Below, in pieces: positions 1 through 5,546 of a DNA stretch of 5,546 nt (the stretch's first letter is position 1; the number at the start of each line of letters is the position of its first letter). The position numbers and the translations under genes were made by a program. Origin of the DNA: Rickettsia typhi (lineage in GTDB: Bacteria; Pseudomonadota; Alphaproteobacteria; Rickettsiales; UBA1997); NCBI GenBank assembly GCA_945906835.1, contig CAMDRL010000099.1, forward strand, positions 1 to 5,546, read 5' to 3'. Under the pieces are notes generated by a model that was given only the letters and a program-made list of their open reading frames with translations, did no database searches and had not been told where the DNA came from.

Positions 1-92
1 AAATCTTTGCTCAGAATGGCTTTATTTTGGAAGAATTAAAACAAGATTTAGCAGGAACTGTGCGCGCTTTGTGCTTTTCTTTAAATGATTAA
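1..92 (+). CDS. 3' end of an unidentified gene (partial)
   Basis: The frame that begins at base 3 is open from the window edge to a TAA at 90-92. It gives 29 residues, ending ...AGTVRALCFSLND. The composition is ordinary for a soluble protein and the other two forward frames look less protein-like, so I take it as a real C-terminus. The piece is too short for me to recognise the family. The stop lies 48 bases before the next start, so it could share a transcript with the gene at 141, but nothing proves it. Confidence 0.5.
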   Translation, partial: IFAQNGFILEELKQDLAGTVRALCFSLND

Positions 93-140
93 AAACAAGA
101 GATGGCAAGGCTAAATCTTATCATTTAAATTATTGCATTT

Positions 141-1952
141 ATGACAAAAGACACAAAATTGGATAAATTTTCCCCTCTAAGCAACGACAGAATTACAGAA
201 ATAGTTGAAAGATCTAAAGACAAACCAATCAAAGACTGGCTTATTCCAATTGCCGCCAAAACGCAGGAAATGCTTGGTAAAGAAAAATATGAAATATGAG
301 CTAAGCAAACCAGAGATGCCGATGGAAACAGAAAAATAATCAGCAAAGAATTTCTTAATGAAAACTTAGATTTAGTTGGTGAATTTTTAAAAGATTGTCG
401 ATTGATTGGAACTTTAAATGAAGAAACCAAAGTATCGCGCGGTGCTTATGTTATTGGTGCCGAAGGCTTATCTTTAGTTAATGAATATCTAGCAACTAAG
501 CCAAATAATTCTGCTGCTCACGAAGTTGCAGTGGTAAGAAATATTGATTTTTTCACAGGCGAAGATGATAGCGGTTCAAGCAAAACAGCAAACATCTTAA
601 TGGATAAAAAGGGTGTTCATAATGGCTGGGCAAGAATGCTTAGTGAAGACTTGTCGCAGGCAAAAGATAAAGATTTTAATAAGACTTATTTGATTGAAGC
701 TTTTAGCTCAACTGGTGGAAACCATTTTGTTGCAGTTACAATTAGAAAAAATGCCGATGAAGACGCGCCATTGGTTGATTTTTTTGACCCCTCTGCCAGA
801 TTAATTAGAGGCAATATTGAAACTCTCCAGAATTCAATTGCCATAGGATTTGCTGCGCAAGTGATGGTTGATGCCACTCTTACCAAAGTTTTTGAAGAGC
901 AAGAATTGCAATTTGATTCTGAAAAATATTTCAATAATTTTGAGCCTTTTCAAATGAGAGGAAGCGGTAATTGCAGTATCTTTTCTTACGAAAAAGCTTA
1001 TGCAACAGCAAGTTTAAGCAGAAAAGATCATGAGGGCTTATTGAAAGATCATTACAAATTTAGCAATCCTTTTGGTGGTAAAGGTGAAATTGAAATTGAT
1101 CTTGCAGCGGTTAGTGCAAGCGATAGTGGTAAGGTTGAAAATTCACGATTTGATTTACCTGCGCAATATATGGCGATGTCACAATTTAGAAGTAATGTTG
1201 AACAATATTACGGTGATGGAAGGATGGAAGCCACCAATCACAAACGCAAAGGTGGAGAGGAAGAAACTGTTAAACAAAGATATGATCGATATTCAAGAGA
1301 TGAAAATGGCGAACCAATTCCAAATTCTTTAATTGATCAAAAAATGTTGCGACAAAAATATGGTCATTTATTTGAAATTGTTACTAGTCCACAATTTTTA
1401 GAGATGGCTGATATGGAGCGCAAAGTGGAAATTCCAGCAGTTCCCGCCTTCGCTGATTCGGCTTATTTTCCAAATTACGCTGCAGATGAAATGCCAGATA
1501 ATGAACAAGTAAAAAATTTGGTTAAGGGGCGCAAAGCCAGTGCAGAAGAAAAGGAGCAAGGTATAAAAGATGTCAGAGGGCTTAATGATATTATGCCTTT
1601 TCCAATTAAAATTGTTTCAGCAGCCTATGATGAGGCAACTAATCAATGCCATGCCAGTCTTTATGTTAGCGATAGGCTGAGGCATAGAATTGAGGTTTGG
1701 GCAAGAGAAAATGATTTTGCTTTTGATGCACAAACTGAAAATTTTGATGAAAAGGACTTTAAACTTAGTCACATGAGCCCTATTTTACGCAGCAGAGAGA
1801 AGGTTACTATTACCGTTCCCGTTAATGAAGAGTCATTAAAGAAAATTGCCGATACTGATAAAGCGAGGTTTGAAGCGACAACGCCATTATCTAGAGCTGA
1901 AGGAGCTTTGGCAAATCAAGTTTTACCTACACAAATTGAACAAATTAAATAA
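141..1952 (+). CDS. Putative CE-clan cysteine protease/acetyltransferase effector, interrupted by in-frame TGA
   Basis: The frame from ATG 141 to TAA 1950-1952 is 603 codons with one internal TGA at codon 53. A frame stop at 126-128 excludes an earlier ATG. Without the N-terminus, the first possible start is a TTG at 402 and the first in-frame ATG is at 600, so 141 is the natural start. Downstream of the TGA, residues 190-290 show what looks like a CE-clan (Ulp1/YopJ-type) catalytic core. His195 lies in GGNHFVAVTI, Asp213 or Asp216 in VDFFDPSA, Gln271 and Cys278 in FQMRGSGNCSIFS. The order and spacing (H, then D about 20 later, Q seven before C) resemble YopJ-family acetyltransferases and Ulp1-like deubiquitinases or deSUMOylases. 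The rest is hydrophilic, with no signal peptide or membrane segment, and I do not recognise the roughly 300-residue C-terminal part. A cytoplasmic or secreted effector acting on host proteins is inference. It overlaps panC by one base. No Shine-Dalgarno is evident. It could instead be a decaying pseudogene, or an unrelated fold with a chance motif. Confidence 0.55.
297..299 (+). other. In-frame TGA codon within the effector-like gene (codon 53)
   Basis: The codons before it (…GKEKYEI) and after it (AKQTRDADGN…) continue in one frame with unchanged protein-like composition, so the TGA interrupts a single coding unit. It is one G-to-A change from TGG (Trp), and Trp would read naturally as YEIWAKQ. 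Elsewhere in the window Trp is TGG at least six times (three in this gene, one in the CDGSH protein, two in the ABC exporter), and no identified gene ends in TGA: the stops are TAA four times and TAG once. It may be a nonsense mutation, a sequencing error, readthrough, or a reassigned codon. Confidence 0.85.
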
Positions 1953-2803
1953 TGATCGTTACCAAAACAATTACACAAATAAAATCAGAACTAAAAAAAC
2001 ACGAAGGCAAGAGAATTGCCTTCGTGCCAACAATGGGTGCTTTGCATGATGGGCATTTGGCTTTGGTGAAGAAGGCGCGGGAATTGGCGGATATTGTGGT
2101 TGTGAGTATTTTTGTGAATAAGGCGCAGTTTAATGATTTAAATGATTATAAAAATTATCCAAGACAGGATTTGGAAGATTTGGAAAAGTTAGAAAAATGC
2201 GGCGTTGATTTGGTGTTTTTGCCTGATGAAAAAGAGATGTTGGGTGATGATTTTTCTAAAGATTCTGGCTTTAAAATTACTCCTTCTAAATTAGCTAATT
2301 GTTTGTGTGGAAGCGCGCGCCCAGGGCATTTTGATGGCGTTGCCTTAATTGTTTCTAAATTATTTGATATTGTAAAACCTGATATTGCAGTTTTTGGGCA
2401 GAAAGATTTTCAGCAATTGGCTATTGTTAAAGAACTGGTAAAAAATTTGAATTTGAATATTGAGATTTTTGCTCATGAAACTTTTAGAGAAAAAAGTGGT
2501 TTGGCAATGTCTTCGAGAAATCAAAGATTATTGGAAGCCAATAAAATTAAGGCTGCAGAGATATTTAGAATTTTGCTGGAAATAAAAAATGAAGTTGTGA
2601 AAAATTCTGAAAATGTTGAGGAAATTTTGGAGAAAAAATCTCAGGAGTTGTTGGAAATTGGGTTTGAGAAAATTGATTATTTGGAGATTCGCACAGAAGA
2701 TGGGTTGGAGTTGGTGACTAAATTTGATACAAAAAAATCTAGCAGAATTTTTATTGCTGTATATTTGGGTGGAGTTAGATTGATTGATAATTTAGAATTG
2801 TAG
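1952..2803 (+). CDS. panC: Pantoate--beta-alanine ligase (pantothenate synthetase)
   Basis: PanC joins pantoate and beta-alanine, using ATP through a pantoyl-adenylate, to make pantothenate, the coenzyme A precursor, in the cytoplasm. The 283-residue length is typical. Family motifs are in order: PTMGALHDGH at 26-35 (HIGH-like, His32 and His35), FVNKAQF at 54-60, YPR at 69-71, RPGHFDGV at 123-130, FGQKDFQQL at 148-156, and GLAMSSRN at 183-190 (KMSKS-like). The equivalents of the known substrate-binding residues all seem kept: Pro26, Met28, His32, His35, Gln59, Lys151, Asp152, Gln155, Ser187 and Arg189. One oddity is Lys57, where the family usually has Pro in FVNPxQF. The ATG shares its A with the TAA stop of the effector-like gene, and there is no Shine-Dalgarno, so coupled translation is likely. 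The gene ends in TAG, the only TAG here. Neither panB nor panD is adjacent. Its leucine codons are heavily TTG and many codons end in G, less so in the ABC gene. Confidence 0.95.
   Translation: MIVTKTITQIKSELKKHEGKRIAFVPTMGALHDGHLALVKKARELADIVVVSIFVNKAQFNDLNDYKNYPRQDLEDLEKLEKCGVDLVFLPDEKEMLGDDFSKDSGFKITPSKLANCLCGSARPGHFDGVALIVSKLFDIVKPDIAVFGQKDFQQLAIVKELVKNLNLNIEIFAHETFREKSGLAMSSRNQRLLEANKIKAAEIFRILLEIKNEVVKNSENVEEILEKKSQELLEIGFEKIDYLEIRTEDGLELVTKFDTKKSSRIFIAVYLGGVRLIDNLEL
1993..2026 (-). terminator. Intrinsic-terminator-like hairpin for antisense transcription inside panC
   Basis: Bases 2000-2010 (CACGAAGGCAA) and 2016-2026 (TTGCCTTCGTG) form a perfect 11-base inverted repeat with a 5-base loop, six of the pairs being G-C. 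On the + strand seven A's (1993-1999) precede the stem. Read on the minus strand the stem is therefore followed directly by seven T's, the layout of a factor-independent terminator. It sits in panC codons 17-25. On the + strand it would also place a strong hairpin about 50 bases after the panC start, which could affect translation. Whether it functions is inference. Confidence 0.4.
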
Positions 2804-2820
2804 TAATTTCTTTAGTTTCA

Positions 2821-2868
2821 TAGACTGCGCGTACTAAGTGCAGGACGAAAACTGGAAGTAAGAGTCTA
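2821..2868. repeat. Short inverted repeat TAGACT…AGTCTA after panC
   Basis: TAGACT at 2821-2826 and AGTCTA at 2863-2868 are perfect 6-base inverted repeats, 36 bases apart, directly upstream of the first copy of the tandem repeat. The stem does not extend in either direction. It may mark the edge of the hairpin-rich element or be chance, as 6-base matches are common in AT-rich DNA. Confidence 0.2.
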
Positions 2869-3044
2869 ATGCTGGTCGGGTTTTGCAAACCCGACCTTTC
2901 GTTTGTTAAAATTTTAGATTTTCTAACTTTTGTAATTTTAACAAACACAAGTCGGCATTGCAAATGCCTACTAGCAAGAGTGCTCGCTTGGTCAATGGAT
3001 CCAACTTTAAACAATTAATAACTTATCTAACAATGACAACAGAC
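2869..3044 (+). repeat. Tandem repeat copy A: hairpin-rich element plus leader and decoy start codon
   Basis: This 176-base unit aligns with 3048-3227 over its whole length, with about 17 mismatches and one 4-base gap by hand, so roughly 90% identity. It opens with ATGCTGGTCGGG and ends with CTTATCTAACAATGACAACAGAC, where the ATG (3033) copies the start of the CDGSH gene. Within it lie four hairpins. Stem 1 is perfect, 10 base pairs (2874-2883 with 2887-2896). Stem 2 is a perfect 13-base inverted repeat (2901-2913 with 2934-2946) enclosing a small 5-bp hairpin (2914-2926). Stem 3 is 2951-2959 with 2963-2971, one mismatch. Stem 4 is AGCA/TGCT at 2973-2984. Stem perfection suggests this is the better preserved copy. 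It resembles the palindromic mobile repeats of small-genome bacteria (REP/BIME or Rickettsia palindromic elements), but I cannot assign a family. Confidence 0.9.
2874..2899 (+). terminator. Hairpin downstream of panC, possible terminator
   Basis: GGTCGGGTTT (2874-2883), loop TGC, AAACCCGACC (2887-2896) is a perfect 10-bp stem. It is followed by an interrupted T stretch (TTTCGTTTGTT). It starts 70 bases after the panC stop and would suit a terminator for the effector-panC transcript, though the T tract is poor. The second repeat copy carries the same hairpin (3053-3075) with one C·A mismatch. It may simply be part of the repeat element. Confidence 0.4.
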
Positions 3045-3080
3045 CTGATGCTGGTCGGGTTTTGCAAACCCAACCTTTAG
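3033..3080 (+). other. 15-codon decoy ORF created by the duplicated start codon
   Basis: The copy A start codon reads ATG ACA ACA GAC exactly like the first four codons of the CDGSH gene, then runs into copy B and stops at TAG 3078-3080, giving MTTDLMLVGFCKPNL. The copy B hairpin (3053-3075) lies inside this small ORF and ends just before its stop. If the original translation signals were duplicated with it, ribosomes could start here, 183 bases upstream of the real gene. Most likely it is a by-product of the duplication; a role as a leader peptide is speculative. Confidence 0.35.
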
Positions 3081-3227
3081 TTTGTTAAAACTTTAGATTT
3101 TCTAACTTTTGTAATTTTAATAAAAAAAAGTCGGCATTACAAATGCCTACTAGCACTAGTGCTTGCTTGGTCCATGAAGCTAAATTTGAACACTTAATTA
3201 ATCACTTATCTAACAATGACAACAGAC
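3048..3227 (+). repeat. Tandem repeat copy B, reaching into the CDGSH gene start
   Basis: This second, 180-base copy lies 3 bases after copy A. Its last 12 bases are the first four codons (M-T-T-D) of the CDGSH gene. Compared with copy A, the first stem has a C·A mismatch, the 13-base inverted repeat is degraded on both arms, and the fourth palindrome is perfect (AGCACTAGTGCT, 3152-3163). A 4-base insertion lies near 3192-3195. Divergence is highest in the stretch just before the final leader, while CTTATCTAACAATGACAACAGAC is identical, so the translation-start region has been conserved or recently homogenised. Confidence 0.9.
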
Positions 3228-3491
3228 TCAACCAACCTACCAATAATCGCCGCCAAACATCCATTTAAAGTTGATGTAGAAGCGGGTAAAAAATATTTCT
3301 GGTGTTCTTGTGGCGCATCGCAAAATCAACCTTTCTGCGACGGATCACATAAAGCTTACAAAAATGAAGATGGCACCAGCATCATGAAATCTGTAATGTA
3401 TGAAGCTACTGAAAATGCCACCATTCGTTTTTGCGGCTGTAAACACAGCAAGAATGGCGTTTTATGCGATGGATCTCACAATAATATTTAA
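3216..3491 (+). CDS. Two-motif CDGSH iron-sulfur protein
   Basis: This is a 91-residue protein with two CDGSH-type [2Fe-2S] binding sites. Site one has Cys30, Cys32, Cys41 and His45 in CSCGASQNQPFCDGSH. Site two has Cys73, Cys75, Cys84 and His88 in CGCKHSKNGVLCDGSH; Val replaces the usual Pro before the third Cys. The 3Cys-1His ligand sets are complete. Carrying two motifs in one short chain with no membrane anchor fits the bacterial and CISD3-like class, which handle redox or iron-sulfur transfer in the cytoplasm; the exact partner is unknown. ATG 3216 is chosen because the homology-like part begins around residue 12 and no stronger start lies closer. The first four codons belong to the upstream tandem repeat. 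No Shine-Dalgarno is visible. The ABC exporter starts 2 bases after the stop, so the two are probably one operon. Confidence 0.93.
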   Translation: MTTDSTNLPIIAAKHPFKVDVEAGKKYFWCSCGASQNQPFCDGSHKAYKNEDGTSIMKSVMYEATENATIRFCGCKHSKNGVLCDGSHNNI

Positions 3492-3493
3492 TA

Positions 3494-5287
3494 ATGACAC
3501 TATCTAAAGAAAAACTTACCCAAAAAACAAAGGTTAAAACCAAAGTAAATCTTCACGGACTTTTGGGTCTGTGGCCTTTTTTCAGACCTTATTTAAAAGA
3601 AATTCTTTTAGCATTTCTGGCTCTTTTGGTCACCGCTTTCATGGTTTTGTTTTTTGGTCGAGCCATCAAATATCTAATTGATGACGGATTTTTACAAAAA
3701 GATGGCTCTTCTTTAAATTTAGTTTTACTAAGTTTTATAGGCGCAACTTTATTAATGGCGGTTGCAGGATATTATCGCTCCAGCCTAATAAATGCAGTTT
3801 CTGAAAAAGCCATTACTGATTTACGCAAGAAAGCTTATTCTCACATTATTAAAATTTCTGCAGAATTTTTTGAGGTTTTTAAAGCTGGCGATGTAATTGC
3901 CAGACTTACCACCGACTCATCCCTGCTTTACAACATCATCAGCAACAGCGTTTCATTTTTACTAAGAAATTTAATACTTTTTATTGGCGGAATTTGTTTT
4001 CTGTTTTTCACCAGCGTTAAATTAAGCATCATTTCTTTAGCTTTAATTCCTTTAGCAATTGCACCAATTATTGTAATGGGACGCAAAGTTAAAGGATTGT
4101 CTAACGAAGCGCAGGAAGCCACCGCTTCAGTTGGTTCGCATATTGAAGAAACCATTAATGGCATTAAGACCATTCAATCTTATTTATGCGAAGAAAAAGA
4201 GGTTAAAAATTTTTCTAATCTTGTTGATGGCTCGCTTGCAGTTTCTTTGAAGAAAATTAAAGTTCGCGCCATGTTAGTTGCCTTGGTAATTGCCTCTGCT
4301 TTTACTGGAATTGCGGTTGTGTTATGGATTGGCGGACATGAAGTTTTATCTGGAGAACTAACTTCAGGAAGTCTTTCTTCTTTTATATTTTATTCCGTTA
4401 TTACCTCAACTTCTTTAGTGGCTTTAAGCCAAATTTCTGGGCAATTACAAAGCGCATCTTCTGCCGCAGAAAGAATTTTTAATCTTTTACAAGTTGAATC
4501 TCCCGTAAAAGAAGCAGAAGTTTTACAGGAATTTTTACAGCAAAAAAATGTTGAGATCTCTTTTGATAAAGTAAATTTTTCTTATCCAAGCCGCCAAGAA
4601 TCTTTGGTTTTGAAGAATTTTGATTTACATGTTAAGGCGGGTGAAAAAATTGCTCTTGTTGGTCCAAGTGGAACTGGTAAAAGCACGGTATTGCAGCTTT
4701 TATTGCGTTTTTACGATGTAAGTTCCGGAGCTATTTTATTAAATGGAATTAACATAAAATTAATTTCCTTCTCTGATTTACGCCAAAATTTTTCTTACAT
4801 TTCACAAGATTGTTTTATTTTTTCAGGAACGGTTTTTGACAATATTGCTTATGTCGACAAAAACATCACAGAAGCTCAAGTACAGCAAATTATTGATGAA
4901 AATCCCGCCTTACATTTCATCAATAATCTGCCAAAAAAATTGCATAGTTTTGTTGGTGAAAAAGGCATTAAATTATCTGGTGGCGAGAGACAAAGAATTG
5001 CCATTGCACGCGCTATTGTGAAGAATTCGCCAATTTTGCTTTTAGATGAAGCAACTTCTGCTTTGGATAATTACAATGCTTACATTATTGAGCAGGCAAT
5101 TGCAGTTTTGGCAAAAGATAAAACTGTTATTACAGTGGCGCATAAACTTTCTGCAATTAACAACTGCGATAGAATAGTTTTTATTAAAGATGGTGAGGTT
5201 GCAGAAGTTGGTAAACATCATGATTTAATGGAGATCAAGGGGCTTTATGCTAAAATGTATGAGGCTGAGGCGGCGGAGGTTGTTTAA
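3494..5287 (+). CDS. ABC exporter half-transporter, MsbA-related (fused membrane + ATPase)
   Basis: This is a 597-residue inner-membrane exporter subunit expected to work as a homodimer. Residues 1-25 are a charged tail. The membrane domain has six likely helices near 36-56, 76-95, 152-172, 177-195, 259-282 and 295-315. The ATPase domain holds an A-loop Tyr364, Walker A GPSGTGKST at 390-398, Q-loop Gln438, signature LSGGE at 494-498, Walker B ILLLDE at 514-519, D-loop SALD at 522-525 and switch His550. All catalytic residues are present, so it should be active. The features GRAIKYLIDDGF, FFEVFKAGDVIARLTTD and SNSVSFLLRNLILF look like the MsbA-related permease/ATPase fusions common in Alphaproteobacteria. 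The substrate cannot be told from sequence; lipid A, phospholipid, peptide or drug export are all possible, so I give no gene symbol. It lies 2 bases after the CDGSH gene and ends in TAA. Confidence 0.93.
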   Translation: MTLSKEKLTQKTKVKTKVNLHGLLGLWPFFRPYLKEILLAFLALLVTAFMVLFFGRAIKYLIDDGFLQKDGSSLNLVLLSFIGATLLMAVAGYYRSSLINAVSEKAITDLRKKAYSHIIKISAEFFEVFKAGDVIARLTTDSSLLYNIISNSVSFLLRNLILFIGGICFLFFTSVKLSIISLALIPLAIAPIIVMGRKVKGLSNEAQEATASVGSHIEETINGIKTIQSYLCEEKEVKNFSNLVDGSLAVSLKKIKVRAMLVALVIASAFTGIAVVLWIGGHEVLSGELTSGSLSSFIFYSVITSTSLVALSQISGQLQSASSAAERIFNLLQVESPVKEAEVLQEFLQQKNVEISFDKVNFSYPSRQESLVLKNFDLHVKAGEKIALVGPSGTGKSTVLQLLLRFYDVSSGAILLNGINIKLISFSDLRQNFSYISQDCFIFSGTVFDNIAYVDKNITEAQVQQIIDENPALHFINNLPKKLHSFVGEKGIKLSGGERQRIAIARAIVKNSPILLLDEATSALDNYNAYIIEQAIAVLAKDKTVITVAHKLSAINNCDRIVFIKDGEVAEVGKHHDLMEIKGLYAKMYEAEAAEVV

Positions 5288-5332
5288 AAAACCGTCGGTT
5301 AACGATGTGAAGGAATAATTACTTAAATTAAA

Positions 5333-5363
5333 TTAGATCAAAATTTGACATCTAAATTTTTTT
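5333..5363 (+). terminator. AT-rich hairpin with T7 run after the ABC gene
   Basis: TTAGAT (5333-5338) pairs with ATCTAA (5350-5355), and inner CAA/TTG pairs can extend the stem past a two-base AC bulge. An A and seven T's (5357-5363) follow. It lies 46 bases after the ABC stop and would end the CDGSH-ABC transcript. The stem has little G-C, so termination would be weak. Confidence 0.4.
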
Positions 5364-5373
5364 CCCCTACAAA
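5345..5373 (+). promoter_or_regulatory. Candidate sigma70-type promoter upstream of tRNA-Tyr
   Basis: A perfect -35 box TTGACA (5345-5350) is separated by 17 bases from TACAAA (5368-5373), which matches four of six -10 positions. Transcription would start near 5380, about 75 bases before the tRNA. It overlaps the candidate terminator stem, so both may not operate. A second possibility is -10 TAAAAT at 5420-5425 (five of six), with a poor -35 TTACAA at 5396-5401, which would start about 24 bases before the tRNA. Confidence 0.35.
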
Positions 5374-5455
5374 GTCGCGCTCTTTTAAAAAACTGTTACA
5401 ATTTTCAAAAGAAATTTAATAAAATATTCCTGATTTTAGGGGATTTTTATTTCAC

Positions 5456-5541
5456 GGAGAAGTGGCCGAGTGGTCAATGGCAACAGACTGTAAATCTGTC
5501 CGCGCAAGCGTTCGCAGGTTCAAATCCTGCCTTCTCCACCA
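5456..5541 (+). tRNA. tRNA-Tyr (anticodon GUA), CCA encoded
   Basis: The full class II cloverleaf can be folded. Acceptor GGAGAAG (5456-5462) pairs with CTTCTCC (5531-5537). The D stem is GCC/GGC (5465-5467 with 5479-5481). The anticodon stem is ACAGA/TCTGT (5483-5487 with 5495-5499), and its loop CTGTAAA carries GTA at 5490-5492. A long variable arm (5500-5513, with pairing GCG/CGC-type bases) follows, then T stem GCAGG/CCTGC around loop TTCAAAT. Discriminator A is 5538 and the CCA end (5539-5541) is encoded. The long variable arm is normal for bacterial tRNA-Tyr. It decodes UAU and UAC. Confidence 0.97.
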
Positions 5542-5546
5542 TTTGC

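Noticed and set aside
119..124. TATCAT as a -10 box for the effector-like gene
   Set aside because: It matches five of six -10 positions, but no -35-like sequence lies at the expected distance; chance is likely in AT-rich DNA.
125..430. Minus-strand ORF of 101 codons opposite the N-terminal part of the effector-like gene
   Set aside because: It is the antisense shadow of the + strand frame and resembles no family; its openness follows from AT-rich codon use.
402..1952. The effector-like gene starting at TTG 402
   Set aside because: An ATG at 141 is in the same frame with continuous protein-like sequence, interrupted only by the TGA; TTG 402 is just the first start-like codon after it and has no ribosome site.
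2775..3014. Minus-strand ORF of 79 codons across the panC end and repeat copy A
   Set aside because: It is low-information translation of the palindromic repeat, overlaps the end of panC, and has no start signal or recognisable domain.
3186..3214. Promoter TTGAAC-17-TCTAAC just before the CDGSH start
   Set aside because: The boxes match only four of six each and would start transcription inside the gene's first codons.
2869..3227. CRISPR array or insertion sequence in the repeat region
   Set aside because: There are only two units of about 180 bases with a 3-base spacer, no short repeats with unique spacers, and no transposase gene.
5286..5302. AACCGTCGGTT hairpin right after the ABC stop as a terminator
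   Set aside because: The stem is four to five pairs with a tiny loop, and no T run follows on the + strand.

Overview
The window is AT-rich (about one third G+C by eye) and all recognisable genes lie on the + strand. It looks like the chromosome of a host-associated alphaproteobacterium, possibly Rickettsiales- or Holosporales-like. The evidence is the low GC, the near absence of Shine-Dalgarno sites, a fused ABC exporter resembling the MsbA-related half-transporters common in Alphaproteobacteria, and a protease-like gene of secreted-effector type. This placement is inference; there is no rRNA or marker gene to settle it.

Layout. (1) Positions 1-92 hold the 3' end of an unidentified gene. 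(2) Positions 141-1952 read as one 603-codon gene interrupted by a single in-frame TGA at 297-299. The protein carries a plausible His/Asp/Gln/Cys set of a CE-clan cysteine protease or YopJ-type acetyltransferase. (3) panC (pantoate--beta-alanine ligase) follows with a 1-base TAATG overlap, so the two are probably translationally coupled. (4) A 412-base intergenic region (2804-3215) holds two tandem, about 90% identical copies of a hairpin-rich unit. Each copy ends in the same ATG plus three codons, and only the second copy's ATG opens the downstream gene. (5) A small two-motif CDGSH iron-sulfur protein (3216-3491) is followed after 2 bases by an ABC exporter (3494-5287). (6) A weak AT-rich terminator and candidate promoters precede tRNA-Tyr(GUA) at 5456-5541.

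The genes form two short operon-like pairs: effector-like gene + panC, and CDGSH + ABC exporter. The repeat region separates them and could terminate the first and form the leader of the second. No complete pathway is present: panC stands without panB or panD, and the exporter substrate is unknown. The points most worth a second look are the in-frame TGA, the duplication of a gene leader together with its start codon, the protease-like effector candidate, and an intrinsic-terminator structure for antisense transcription built into the 5' end of panC.
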